Of a stretch of DNA of 39,758 nucleotides, positions 26,024 to 34,725 are shown in pieces. Position numbers and translations under genes: made by a program. The stretch's first letter is position 1. Each line of letters opens with the position of its first letter. Below the pieces are notes generated by a model. It was not told the origin of the DNA. It saw only the letters and a program-made list of their open reading frames with translations, and ran no database searches. Source of the stretch: an uncultured Bacteroidota bacterium (GTDB lineage: Bacteria; Bacteroidota; Bacteroidia; Flavobacteriales; Flavobacteriaceae); the NCBI GenBank assembly GCA_903839195.1, contig CAIMBK010000017.1, positions 1 through 39,758 of the forward strand. Direction: 5' to 3'.

Positions 26024-26203
26024 TCAAACCCTAATATTTGCGTAAATGATTTGTAATTTTTCTCGATAACTCAGTGAAGGTTGAAAAAGGTCAAAACCAA
26101 ACAAACTTTTTAAACCCAGTAAATGTTTCCAAAAACCATTGCTTTCGATTTTAGATTCGAATTTTCTAGAAGAAAAATTGCTGTTATTTTTTTGTCTATT
26201 CAT
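26024..26203 (-). CDS. possible small basic protein
   Basis: A 59-codon frame (MNRQKNNSNFSSRKFESKIE at the start, ending YREKLQIIYANIRV) lies in the 290-base gap between aroB and speA, both on the same strand. The protein is basic, with a central hydrophobic part (GFWKHLLGLKSLFGFDLF). No recognised family. An extended frame from 26284 overlaps the aroB stop. It is the only open frame in the gap; the rest shows no clear promoter. Confidence 0.3.
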   Translation of the reverse strand: MNRQKNNSNFSSRKFESKIESNGFWKHLLGLKSLFGFDLFQPSLSYREKLQIIYANIRV

Positions 26204-26258
26204 TTTGGCAAATGTAAAAAATAATATTTTTGAATTGCAATCCTTTTTATAAAAATAA

Positions 26259-27326
26259 TTACGATTTATAATCGTCAAAAGCAAGTTTAATCAATTCATT
26301 ATCAGTTTCTTGATTAATAATTGCTTTTCCGATTCCGTTGATTAAGGCAAATTGGATCGTCCCGAATTCATTTTTTTTGTCATGAATGAGTAAATTCAGG
26401 ATCGGTTCGATGTCATTTTCGGTAAAAACGATTGGTTCATAAATCGCACCAATTGTCTTTTTTATTTCCAAATAATCGGTCTCAGAAAGTAGGTTTTTAC
26501 TTTTAGCGATATGACTTTCTAGAATCATCCCAACAGCAATTGCTTCGCCGTGAAGTAAGGTTTTTTTGGTTTCGTTTTCTAAGAAATAACTTTCAATTGC
26601 ATGACCCAATGTGTGTCCAAAATTCAATGCTTTTCGGAAACCTTTTTCGTTTGGGTCTTGCATTACGATGGTGTTTTTTATCACAATCGATTGGTAGATT
26701 AATTCCTCGAGGGCTTCAAAAGTCTTATCGCCCAAATCCAGAAACTGATTCCAATAGTTGCGATCAAAGATTAATCCGTGTTTTAGCATTTCGGCCAATC
26801 CGGAGCGCATTTCATTTTGCGGAAGCGTTTCTAGAAAACGAACATCGATAACTACCATTTTCGGGAAATTGAAAACCCCAATTTGGTTTTTGAGATTGCC
26901 CAAATCAATACCTGTTTTTCCGCCAACAGAGGCATCAACCATAGCGAGTAGGGAAGTGGGGATATTGATAAAATCGATGCCGCGCTTGAAGGTGGCTGCT
27001 ACAAAACCACCAAGGTCTGTGACAACGCCACCGCCCAGATTCAGAATAACACTTTTTCTATCTGCGCCCAATTCGGTTAGAACGTTCCAAATTTCGGTGC
27101 AAGTTTCGATGTTTTTATTGATTTCTCCTGCTTCAAACTCGATGATTTCGATAGGTATTTCGGTTTCAATTTGAGACAAAAAAAGCGAAGAACATTCGTC
27201 GTTTGTGTTGGAATCCACTAGCAAAAAAAGCTTCGAATAGTGGTTTTCGATCAATAAAGCATTGAGCGCAACATAGCTGTTTTCGTTAAAAAAAATAGAA
27301 TATCCGTTTGCTTGAATGGGTGCCAT
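26259..27326 (-). CDS. aroB: 3-dehydroquinate synthase
   Basis: A 355-residue NAD- and zinc-dependent enzyme that converts DAHP to 3-dehydroquinate, the second step of the shikimate pathway. The NAD-binding stretch NLGGGVVTDLGGFVAATFKR is followed by GIDFINIPTSLLAMVDASVGGKTGI and by NFGHTLGHAIES, whose His residues bind zinc; the metal-ligand Glu is in RSGLAEMLKHGLI. Length and order are normal. Divergent from proline dehydrogenase across a 120-base gap. An imperfect -7 element (TATTTTG on this strand near 27356) is the best promoter candidate. Confidence 0.96.
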   Translation of the reverse strand: MAPIQANGYSIFFNENSYVALNALLIENHYSKLFLLVDSNTNDECSSLFLSQIETEIPIEIIEFEAGEINKNIETCTEIWNVLTELGADRKSVILNLGGGVVTDLGGFVAATFKRGIDFINIPTSLLAMVDASVGGKTGIDLGNLKNQIGVFNFPKMVVIDVRFLETLPQNEMRSGLAEMLKHGLIFDRNYWNQFLDLGDKTFEALEELIYQSIVIKNTIVMQDPNEKGFRKALNFGHTLGHAIESYFLENETKKTLLHGEAIAVGMILESHIAKSKNLLSETDYLEIKKTIGAIYEPIVFTENDIEPILNLLIHDKKNEFGTIQFALINGIGKAIINQETDNELIKLAFDDYKS

Positions 27327-27365
27327 TAGTAGCGCTTTAATTTATTGGAGCAAAATAAGGTTTTT

Positions 27366-27408
27366 TTTGATTAATAATGCGTGTCGAATTAAAATATTAT
27401 TAATCAAA
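27366..27408. promoter_or_regulatory. 13-base perfect inverted repeat before proline dehydrogenase
   Basis: TTTGATTAATAAT (27366-27378) and ATTATTAATCAAA (27396-27408) are exact reverse complements with a 17-base spacer; the half-sites repeat at 30 bases, close to three helical turns. The right arm ends seven bases before the TATATTTG -7 element and covers the -33 region. Read as an operator for a dimeric regulator. Confidence 0.6.
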
Positions 27409-27415
27409 CTTGGTT

Positions 27416-27423
27416 TATATTTG
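27416..27423 (+). promoter_or_regulatory. -7 element of the proline dehydrogenase promoter
   Basis: Exact TATATTTG. No TTG is found 19-21 bases upstream, where the inverted repeat lies instead, so activation by a bound regulator is plausible. Confidence 0.5.
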
Positions 27424-27446
27424 TACTATAAATATTTAGCTACGAA

Positions 27447-28616
27447 ATGAAAAAAATATTCAACAATACACAAGTTGCTTTTGCCTTAAAAAGTGATACC
27501 GAATTAGATCGAGCTTATTTTCTCTTTAAACTTATTGACAATCAACCGCTAGTACGCATAGGAACTGCCGTTACAAACTTTGCTATAAAGGCCCATTTGC
27601 CTGTGGAGGGGTTAATTCGCGCCACTGTTTTTGATCATTTTTGTGGGGGTGTCAATGAAGCCGATTGCCTTCCGGTGGTGGATAAAATGTTTACCAAAGG
27701 GGTTTCAAGCGTTTTGGATTATTCGGTTGAAGGCAAAGAAGACGAAATTAATTTTGATACTGCGTTGGCTATTACGCTAAAAATTATTGCTTTCGCCAAA
27801 GAAAAAGCCGCCATTCCGTTTTCGGTATTCAAACCAACGGGTTTTGGGCGGCTGGATTTATATGAAAAAATAGGTACCAAAACCCCACTTTCTAAATCCG
27901 AAGAAGCCGAATGGAGTCGGGTAGTAGCGCGTTTTGATGCCGTATGTAAAGCCGCCCACGAAAACGACATTGCCCTTTTGATTGATGGTGAAGAAAGCTG
28001 GATGCAAGACGCCGCAGATGATTTGGTGCTGGAAATGATGCGCAAATACAATAAAGAAAAAGCGATTGTTTTTAACACGTTACAAATGTACCGTTGGGAC
28101 CGATTGGATTATCTAAAAAAAACACATCAATTGGCACAAGCCGAAGGATTTTATATCGGAATGAAATTAGTGCGTGGCGCTTATATGGAAAAAGAAATCC
28201 TCCGTGCCACCGAAATGGGTTATCCTTCGCCCATCTGCGAATCAAAAGAAGCGACAGATGCTAATTATGACGCGGCGGTTTTATACATGCTGGAACATTT
28301 GGAAAAAATGGCGGTTTTTGCTGGAACGCACAATGAAGAAAGTTCCTATTTGGTTATGGAACAAATGGAAAAAATGGGACTTGCCAAAAACGATTCCCGC
28401 ATTTGGTTCGGGCAATTGTATGGAATGAGTGATAATATTAGTTATAATTTGGCCGAAAACGGTTATAATGTGGCTAAATATTTACCATTTGGCCCCGTTC
28501 GCGACGTGATGCCGTACTTGATTCGCCGTGCCGAAGAAAATACTTCCGTGGCGGGACAAACGAGTCGGGAGTTACTATTAATTAAAACAGAACGCGACCG
28601 ACGAAAAGCGAATTAG
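27447..28616 (+). CDS. proline dehydrogenase
   Basis: A 389-residue FAD enzyme that oxidises proline to pyrroline-5-carboxylate and passes electrons to quinone. It is the single-domain type, without the P5C dehydrogenase half of PutA. The barrel contains FSVFKPTGFGR, FYIGMKLVRGAYME, FAGTHNEES and the substrate-binding RRAEENTSVAG near the C-terminus. The stop is four bases from the converging DUF4258 gene, with no terminator between. Its promoter carries the 13-base inverted repeat described separately, suggesting control by amino acid supply. Confidence 0.93.
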   Translation: MKKIFNNTQVAFALKSDTELDRAYFLFKLIDNQPLVRIGTAVTNFAIKAHLPVEGLIRATVFDHFCGGVNEADCLPVVDKMFTKGVSSVLDYSVEGKEDEINFDTALAITLKIIAFAKEKAAIPFSVFKPTGFGRLDLYEKIGTKTPLSKSEEAEWSRVVARFDAVCKAAHENDIALLIDGEESWMQDAADDLVLEMMRKYNKEKAIVFNTLQMYRWDRLDYLKKTHQLAQAEGFYIGMKLVRGAYMEKEILRATEMGYPSPICESKEATDANYDAAVLYMLEHLEKMAVFAGTHNEESSYLVMEQMEKMGLAKNDSRIWFGQLYGMSDNISYNLAENGYNVAKYLPFGPVRDVMPYLIRRAEENTSVAGQTSRELLLIKTERDRRKAN

Positions 28617-28620
28617 TAAA

Positions 28621-28995
28621 TTAATTTCGGGTAATGCTTTTTAAAACGGCTTTTTCAGGGTAATTAATCACTTGAAGCGTTATAAGCACTTCTTTCTTGG
28701 TTTTGCCTTCAATGACGTATAATTTTCCTTTTTCAAATGGAATATTACTTTGGTCAAAATCGACATCTCCATAAGTCAGTGTGTTTTTAATATCGGTGGT
28801 ATCTACCCATTTTTCGGCAAGTTGTTGCGAAGCATGTTTTGAAAATTCGAAGGGTTTGTTTCTTAAATCATTCAAAACGCGGGCATTTGGAAAGTAATTG
28901 CATCGGGTGTCTTTTCCGCTCCAAACCATGGCTACAAAAAAACAACCCATTATTAATCCCACTAAATAATAGGAAAATCGTTGGTAAAATTTCAT
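28621..28995 (-). CDS. DUF4258 domain protein with N-terminal membrane helix
   Basis: A 124-residue protein. An N-terminal helix (YYLVGLIMGCFFVAMVW, 9-25) anchors it or acts as a signal; the rest is a DUF4258-like domain beginning FEFSKHASQQLAEKWV and ending in beta strands (LYVIEGKTKKEVLITLQVI). This fold is related to small toxin-like or RelE-like domains, but no activity is known. It lies 34 bases after the alanine dehydrogenase gene and has its own exact TACCTTTG -7 element (29017-29010). Confidence 0.78.
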   Translation of the reverse strand: MKFYQRFSYYLVGLIMGCFFVAMVWSGKDTRCNYFPNARVLNDLRNKPFEFSKHASQQLAEKWVDTTDIKNTLTYGDVDFDQSNIPFEKGKLYVIEGKTKKEVLITLQVINYPEKAVLKSITRN

Positions 28996-29029
28996 TCTTT
29001 TATTTTTGACAAAGGTAGCAGAAAATAAA

Positions 29030-30217
29030 TTAAAATACGATTAAATTGATGTCGCTATTCGGAAGATTAAACCATTCGCCAATGGCATTATTGGTTAGTA
29101 TTCCGTGATACAAATAGACCCCATTTCGTAGTCCTTTATTAAAACGAATCGCGCTTTCAATGCCACCATCATCGCCAATTTGAAGTAAAAAAGGCGTCAA
29201 AATATTACTAATAGAAAGTGATGCCGATTTGGAATACCTTGAAGGAATGTTGGGCACACAATAATGAATGACATTATTTTTGATGAAAATGGGTTTTTCG
29301 TGTGTTGTAACTTCAGAAGTTTCAAAACAACCGCCAGTGTCAATGCTAACATCTACAATAACAGCACCTTTTTTCATGTGTTCGACCATGGTTTCAGTAA
29401 CGACAACCGGACTCCGGTCTTTTCCTCGCATGGCGCCAATAGCCACATCGCAACGTCTGAGAGCTTTTAATAAGGATTTGGGTTGTATGGTGGAAGTAAA
29501 AATACGTTGGTTTAACGTGTTTTGTAACCGTCTTAATTTAGTGATCGAATTGTCAAAAACTTTTACATTAGCACCCAAACCAATGGCGGTTTTGGCAGCA
29601 AATTCGCCCACAGTTCCAGCGCCTAAAATAACCACTTCTGTTGGTGCAACACCTGTAATATTGCCAAACAAAAGGCCTTTTCCAAATTGGTTGCTGCTCA
29701 TGAATTCAGCCGCAATTAATATGGATGCGGTTCCTGCAATTTCGCTTAAACATTTCACTGCAGGATAAGAGCCATCTTCGTCTTTTATATATTCGAATGC
29801 CAAAGCTGTAATTTTCTTTTTGGCAAGTAATTCAAAATAATCTTTGGTTCTAGTTTTTAATTGAATGGCTGAAATTACGATGGTTTCAGGTTGAATGATT
29901 TCAATTTCAGCAACGGTTAAGGGTTCTACTTTTAGAAGCATTGGACAACCCATAACTTTTTTGGTGTCCAAGGTAATTTCGGCACCCGCATCGCTATATT
30001 CTTTATCGGAATAACTTGAACTCAATCCAGCGCCTGACTCAATCATCACACGATGACCGTGCGAAGTTAGCGAGTTGACGGCATCTGGAGTAAGACAAAT
30101 ACGACGTTCTTGATAGCTGGTTTCTTTTGGAATTCCAATAAAAAGTTTGCTTTCGTGTTTCGAAATTTCTAGTTTTTCTTCTTGTGGAAGCAGTTCTTGC
30201 TTTGTAAAAGGTGACAT
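29030..30217 (-). CDS. ald: alanine dehydrogenase
   Basis: A 395-residue NAD enzyme that interconverts alanine with pyruvate and ammonia. The N-terminal domain has IGIPKETSYQERRICLTPDA, and the substrate lysine is probably in MLLKVEP. The NAD domain is VILGAGTVGEFAAKTAIGLG, and the active-site Asp is in VIVDVSIDTGGCFET. ATG 30217 (MSPFTKQELLPQEEK) is preferred to two ATGs up to 15 bases upstream because the added residues (MIVMG) have no family support. Downstream of porX and tsaE on the same strand, 112 bases after the tsaE stop. Confidence 0.92.
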   Translation of the reverse strand: MSPFTKQELLPQEEKLEISKHESKLFIGIPKETSYQERRICLTPDAVNSLTSHGHRVMIESGAGLSSSYSDKEYSDAGAEITLDTKKVMGCPMLLKVEPLTVAEIEIIQPETIVISAIQLKTRTKDYFELLAKKKITALAFEYIKDEDGSYPAVKCLSEIAGTASILIAAEFMSSNQFGKGLLFGNITGVAPTEVVILGAGTVGEFAAKTAIGLGANVKVFDNSITKLRRLQNTLNQRIFTSTIQPKSLLKALRRCDVAIGAMRGKDRSPVVVTETMVEHMKKGAVIVDVSIDTGGCFETSEVTTHEKPIFIKNNVIHYCVPNIPSRYSKSASLSISNILTPFLLQIGDDGGIESAIRFNKGLRNGVYLYHGILTNNAIGEWFNLPNSDINLIVF

Positions 30218-30329
30218 TCCCATAACGATCATAAATAAGTGTCGAATTTATAAAAAAAAGTTAACAAAAACTAAATCTTAAGACGAACAGCTAATTTAGA
30301 GATATAAGTGGGTGTGTGTGTATTTCAAA

Positions 30330-30737
30330 TTAAACCATCATTAAACTGCGTTTCCCATCGGGAAGCAAGGTTAATTTAATTATGGAATGCGTGTTAGGAA
30401 TTAAATTTGGTATTTTTTCGCTCCATTCGATGAAGCACCAATTTCCAGAATAGAGGTAATCTTCGACGCCAAAATCCAAAGCTTCGGTTTCGGTTTTTAA
30501 TCTATAAAAATCAAAATGATAAACAATTTGATTATCAATGGTTTGGTACTCATTAACTATAGAAAAGGTTGGGCTACTTGTTGCGTCATTTACGCCCATA
30601 TATTTACACAAAGCATTAATTAATGTCGTTTTTCCCATTCCCATTTCGCCTTCAAAAAGAATTACTTTTTGAGGTTGAAACGCTATTATTTTTTGAGCAA
30701 CTTCGTGAATTTCGTCAAGTGAAAACGCAACTTCCAT
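30330..30737 (-). CDS. tsaE: tRNA t6A37 biosynthesis ATPase TsaE
   Basis: A 135-residue P-loop ATPase that works with TsaB and TsaD to form threonylcarbamoyladenosine at position 37 of ANN-decoding tRNAs. Walker A is GEMGMGKTT (30-38); SSPTFSIVNEY and YHFDFYRL are the switch and Walker B regions, and FIEWSEKIPN is typical near the C-terminus. Only five bases follow the porX stop, so porX and tsaE are co-transcribed. Confidence 0.95.
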   Translation of the reverse strand: MEVAFSLDEIHEVAQKIIAFQPQKVILFEGEMGMGKTTLINALCKYMGVNDATSSPTFSIVNEYQTIDNQIVYHFDFYRLKTETEALDFGVEDYLYSGNWCFIEWSEKIPNLIPNTHSIIKLTLLPDGKRSLMMV

Positions 30738-30742
30738 TTGGT

Positions 30743-32296
30743 TTATTTTGGGTTAAAGATTAAGAACGGAATAATCATTTCTTCTAATGAAATTCCCCCG
30801 TGTTGGTAAGTATTTTTGTAATAACCCACATAATGATTGTAATTATTGACATAGGCCAAAAATAAATCATTCTTTGCAAAAATATACGAACTACTCATAT
30901 TTATAGCTGGTAATCCAATTTTTTTCGGGTCTTTTACGGCATAAACATCTTTGTCTTCGTAGCTTAAACTTCGGCCTGTTTTGTAGCGCAAATTCAAACT
31001 GGTATTTTTATCGCCGATTACTTTTGTTGGATTTTTTACATTTATGGTTCCGTGGTCGGTGGTCAAAACGAGCTTGAAACCCATTTGTTGCGCCTGTTGG
31101 ATGATTTCTAATAAGGGTGAATTCTTGAACCAACTCAAGGTTAACGAACGATACGCTTTGTCATCGGACGCCAATTCTTTTACGACATCCATTTCGGTTT
31201 TGGCGTGCGAAAGCATATCAACAAAATTATAAACGATGGTCACCAAATCATTGTTTTTGTAGGATTTGAAATTTTCAACAAGTTTTTTACCTGCTGCAAA
31301 ATTGGTAATCTTGAAATAATCCTGTTTGATATTGAGTCCCAATCGTTTTAAATGGGCGGTTAGGAATTCGGCTTCATATAAATTTTTTCCGCCTTCTTCG
31401 ACATCGTTTTTCCAATATTGCGGAAATTGTTTTTCCATTTCCAAAGGTGTTAATCCTGAAAAAATAGCATTTCGAGCATATTGCGTTGCTGTGGGTAATA
31501 AGGCATAATAAGGTACTTCTTTTTCTAATTTGTAATGCACGTTGATGACGCTTTCAAAGGCCAACCATTGGTCGTATCGCAAATTATCGATTACGACAAA
31601 AAGAATGGGTTTGTCTTTTTTGGTAATTTCAGGAACCACAAGTTCTCTGAATAAATTGTGCGATTGAACCGGTTTATCGGCTTTTGGTGTAAACCAATCT
31701 TCATAATTGCGTTCAATGAATTTTCCGAACTGCGAATTGGCTTCTGTTTTTTGGGATTCCAATATTCCGGCCATTGCTTGATCGTTGATGTTTTCGAGTT
31801 CCATTTCCCAAAACAATAACTTTTTATACAATTCAATCCAATCTTCATAGGAACGAACATTGGCCATTTCCATAGAGATTTTACGAAATTCTTTCTGATA
31901 ATCCAATGTTGTTTTCTCGGAAATAAGTCTCGAATGATCCAAATTCTTCTTCAAACTCAATAAAATCTGATTTGGATTTACGGGTTTTATCAAATAATCG
32001 GCAATTTTGGAACCAATCGCTTCTTCCATAATATATTCTTCCTCACTTTTGGTAATCATAATAATTGGCGTCGAAGATTTCTTTTCTTTCAGTACCGATA
32101 AGGTTTCAAGACCACTCATTCCGGGCATGTTTTCGTCCAGAAAAACAATGTCAAAATTACCTTCTTCAAAAATATCAATAGCATCGCGACCATTATTGCA
32201 AGTTGTAACTTGATAATTTTTCGATTCAAGAAATAGAATGTGTGGTTTTAATAAGTCAATTTCGTCATCCACCCAAAGAATTTTTATTTGATCCAT
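30743..32296 (-). CDS. porX: PorX, response regulator with PglZ domain (T9SS regulator)
   Basis: A 517-residue protein. Residues 1-120 are a receiver domain with acidic pocket WVDDE, phospho-acceptor Asp54 in FLDENMPG, the switch Thr in IIMITKS and the conserved Lys in YLIKPVN. A helical linker follows, then from about 195 an alkaline-phosphatase superfamily (PglZ) domain with metal-binding Asp in FVVIDNLRYDQW, candidate nucleophile Thr in TATQYARNAIFSG and Asp-His in LTTDHGTIN. PorX with the kinase PorY controls type IX secretion in Bacteroidota, and the PglZ part is a phosphodiesterase. PorY is not in the window. Overlap-free operon with tsaE. Confidence 0.93.
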   Translation of the reverse strand: MDQIKILWVDDEIDLLKPHILFLESKNYQVTTCNNGRDAIDIFEEGNFDIVFLDENMPGMSGLETLSVLKEKKSSTPIIMITKSEEEYIMEEAIGSKIADYLIKPVNPNQILLSLKKNLDHSRLISEKTTLDYQKEFRKISMEMANVRSYEDWIELYKKLLFWEMELENINDQAMAGILESQKTEANSQFGKFIERNYEDWFTPKADKPVQSHNLFRELVVPEITKKDKPILFVVIDNLRYDQWLAFESVINVHYKLEKEVPYYALLPTATQYARNAIFSGLTPLEMEKQFPQYWKNDVEEGGKNLYEAEFLTAHLKRLGLNIKQDYFKITNFAAGKKLVENFKSYKNNDLVTIVYNFVDMLSHAKTEMDVVKELASDDKAYRSLTLSWFKNSPLLEIIQQAQQMGFKLVLTTDHGTINVKNPTKVIGDKNTSLNLRYKTGRSLSYEDKDVYAVKDPKKIGLPAINMSSSYIFAKNDLFLAYVNNYNHYVGYYKNTYQHGGISLEEMIIPFLIFNPK

Positions 32297-32439
32297 ATTT
32301 CGGTCTTTATTGTTTTGTCAAGAATAATTTCAATCCACGAAATTAACACAATTGGAACGTTTTGTTCTTAATATTATTGTAATTTATTTCACCTAATTTC
32401 CATTTGAATGGAAAAAGCCATTGGTATCAAAAAAATGAA

Positions 32440-32447
32440 TAAATTTG
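32440..32447 (+). promoter_or_regulatory. -7 element upstream of the M13 peptidase gene
   Basis: Exact TAAATTTG; the nearest TTG (32421-32423) is 16 bases away, shorter than usual. Predicted leader about 27 bases. Confidence 0.35.
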
Positions 32448-32479
32448 CTTTCAATTCAAAAATATAAATTATCCTGTTT

Positions 32480-34519
32480 ATGAAAAATTTTAAAAATTAT
32501 ATGTTTTTTGCTTCTATTTTGCTTTTAGTTGCAAGTTGTACAAAGAAAGAAGTGGCTTTTTCGGATCCATTGGTAACCAATCGAGACACGACGCTTAATC
32601 CAGGTGATAATTTCTTTTATTATGCTAATGGCGGATGGTTCAAAAGAAATCCAATTCCTTCAACAGAAAAAAGTAATGGAATTTTCAGAACAATTGGCGA
32701 TACAATTAATAGTCAAATCAAACAAATTTGCGAAAAATCGGCTGCCGATAAAGACGTGGCGCCAGGTAGTAACAAACAAAAAATCGGCGATTTTTATGCT
32801 TCCGGAATGGACACAATTGCCATTGAAAAAGCTGGAATTACGCCATTAAACGCTGAATTAAAAACGATTGAAACCATAAAAGATGTTCCTTCTTTAATGA
32901 CCTCAATTGCCCATTTGCACACCGTTGGCGCTGGTCCAGCCTTTAGTTTCTATTTGTCACAAGACGATAAAATCAGTACAAAATATGCTTTGTTTTTCAG
33001 TCAAGGTGGATTGGCACTTGGTCAGCGAGATTATTATTTTAATACCGACAAAGAAACCGTTGCTATTAGAAATGAATATGTAAAACATTTGCAATCGATG
33101 GTGAAATTAATGGGTAAAAGTGATGAAGAAGCCACAAAATCGGCTACGGTTATTATGAATATTGAAACGGATTTGGCGAAAGCATCTCGAAAATTAGAAG
33201 CCCTTCGCGATCCAATAAAAAACTACAATAAAATGTCGGTTTCTGATTTTAATAAACTGACACCAAATATTTCTTGGACGGCTGTTTTGGCAACTCTTGG
33301 CGCTCATAAAGCCGACAGCGTGATTGTGGGACAACCTGAATTTTATCAAGCGTTAAATAATTTGGTTAAAAAATATTCCATAAATGATTGGAAAAATTAT
33401 TTGAAATGGGATTTAGTGAATTCGTACGCTTCTTATTTGAATAGCGCTATTGAGCAACAAAATTTCAATTTTTATTCTACCGTTTTAAACGGCGTTTCCA
33501 AACAAAAACCTAGATGGAAAAGGGTAGTGGCGCAAACGGATGGTTCTTTGGGTGAATTAATTGGACAGGTTTATGTGGCCGAATATTTGCCGAAAGGTTC
33601 CAAAGAAAAATTACTTGAAATTGGAAATAACATTCGCGAAGTTTATGCTTTACATATTCAAAAATTAGATTGGATGAGTGATGCGACCAAACAAAAAGCG
33701 TTACATAAATTGAATAAAATCGTAATGAAAGTGGGTTATCCCGACAAGTGGAAAGATATGAGTCAGTTGAAAATTGACCGAAATTCCTATTGTTCTAATG
33801 TCATGAAAGCCAATGCTTGTGACTATAATTTCATGATTTCGAAATACGGAAAAGCAGTTGATAGAAGCGAATGGAGCATGAATCCGCAAACATATAATGC
33901 GTATTACAATCCAAGTAATAACGAAATTGTGGTTCCGGCTTGTAATATTTTAGTGCCTGGATTTGAAGGAAGAATGCCCGACGATGCGATTTTGTATGGC
34001 ATTATTGGAGGTTCCACTTTTGGACATGAAATCACTCACGGATTTGATGATCAAGGAAGTCAGTATGACGAAAACGGAAATTTGAACAATTGGTGGACCC
34101 CCGAAGATTTGAAGAAATTTCAGGCAAAAACAAAATTAATAGTTTCGCAATTTAATAAATACACCATTTTAGACAACAAACACATTAATGGCGATGCTAC
34201 TCAAGGCGAAAATATTGCCGATTTAGGCGGAGTTGTCATGGGATTTGAAGCCTTCAAAAAATCGGAACAATATAAAACGAAACAAAAAATCAGCAATCTA
34301 ACGCCCGAACAACGCTATTTTCTAGCTTACGGATACGCTTGGATGGTAAATATTAAAGACGAAGCTTTGGCCAGTCAAATCATGACCGACGTTCATGCGC
34401 CAGCGCAATTTAGAATCAACGGGCCTTTGAGTAATAGTTTAGATTTTTACAAAGCATTTAATATCAAGAAAACCGATAAAATGTTTCAACCAGAAGCACT
34501 TCGGGTTGTAATTTGGTAG
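32480..34519 (+). CDS. M13 family metallopeptidase lipoprotein
   Basis: A 679-residue zinc endopeptidase of the neprilysin/endothelin-converting enzyme family (PepO-like). A lipoprotein signal ends LLLVASC, with lipidated Cys20. Zinc ligands are in GHEITHGFDDQG (HExxH) and GENIADLGG (third ligand Glu), and NAYYNPSNNEIVVPA is the conserved substrate-binding segment. Full family length. It should digest peptides at the cell surface or in the periplasm. The gene is divergent from porX, with a long near-perfect hairpin after the stop. Confidence 0.95.
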   Translation: MKNFKNYMFFASILLLVASCTKKEVAFSDPLVTNRDTTLNPGDNFFYYANGGWFKRNPIPSTEKSNGIFRTIGDTINSQIKQICEKSAADKDVAPGSNKQKIGDFYASGMDTIAIEKAGITPLNAELKTIETIKDVPSLMTSIAHLHTVGAGPAFSFYLSQDDKISTKYALFFSQGGLALGQRDYYFNTDKETVAIRNEYVKHLQSMVKLMGKSDEEATKSATVIMNIETDLAKASRKLEALRDPIKNYNKMSVSDFNKLTPNISWTAVLATLGAHKADSVIVGQPEFYQALNNLVKKYSINDWKNYLKWDLVNSYASYLNSAIEQQNFNFYSTVLNGVSKQKPRWKRVVAQTDGSLGELIGQVYVAEYLPKGSKEKLLEIGNNIREVYALHIQKLDWMSDATKQKALHKLNKIVMKVGYPDKWKDMSQLKIDRNSYCSNVMKANACDYNFMISKYGKAVDRSEWSMNPQTYNAYYNPSNNEIVVPACNILVPGFEGRMPDDAILYGIIGGSTFGHEITHGFDDQGSQYDENGNLNNWWTPEDLKKFQAKTKLIVSQFNKYTILDNKHINGDATQGENIADLGGVVMGFEAFKKSEQYKTKQKISNLTPEQRYFLAYGYAWMVNIKDEALASQIMTDVHAPAQFRINGPLSNSLDFYKAFNIKKTDKMFQPEALRVVIW

Positions 34520-34534
34520 AAGATTTATTTTTTT

Positions 34535-34576
34535 AAAACGACAAACCACTTCAATATTGAGGTGGTTTGTTGTTTT
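34535..34576. terminator. long hairpin after the M13 peptidase gene
   Basis: Bases 34535-34554 (aaaacgacaaaccacttcaa) pair with 34557-34576 with only two G-U pairs, giving a stem of up to 18-20 base pairs. Short T runs lie on either side. Confidence 0.75.
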
Positions 34577-34601
34577 AGGAGGGTTTTAGTTTTGTGTCAT
34601 G

Positions 34602-34641
34602 TTGTCAGATTATATCCATTAATTGACGTATATACTGACAA
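34602..34641. promoter_or_regulatory. TTGTCAG inverted repeat upstream of dnaK
   Basis: TTGTCAG (34602-34608) and CTGACAA (34635-34641) form an exact inverted repeat with a 26-base spacer; similarity continues inward (ATTATAT on one side, TATATAC on the other). It lies just upstream of the sigma-54-like element and is unlike CIRCE (TTAGCACTC). Confidence 0.4.
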
Positions 34642-34659
34642 TGTTATTTTATTTAAAGT

Positions 34660-34680
34660 AATGGCACAAAGATTGACTTA
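34660..34680 (+). promoter_or_regulatory. sigma-54-like element upstream of dnaK
   Basis: TGGCAC (34662-34667), five bases, TTGA (34673-34676). The -24 half is exact; the -12 half has GA in place of GC. 18 of 21 bases match the region upstream of lon. Predicted start about 35-40 bases before the ATG. Confidence 0.4.
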
Positions 34681-34725
34681 AGCAAAATGAGTTTTTAAAT
34701 AAATTAAAATTTAAATATAATAAAA

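Noticed and set aside
34602..34680. CIRCE heat-shock element before dnaK
   Set aside because: No TTAGCACTC-N9-GAGTGCTAA sequence is present; the inverted repeat there has a different sequence and spacing.
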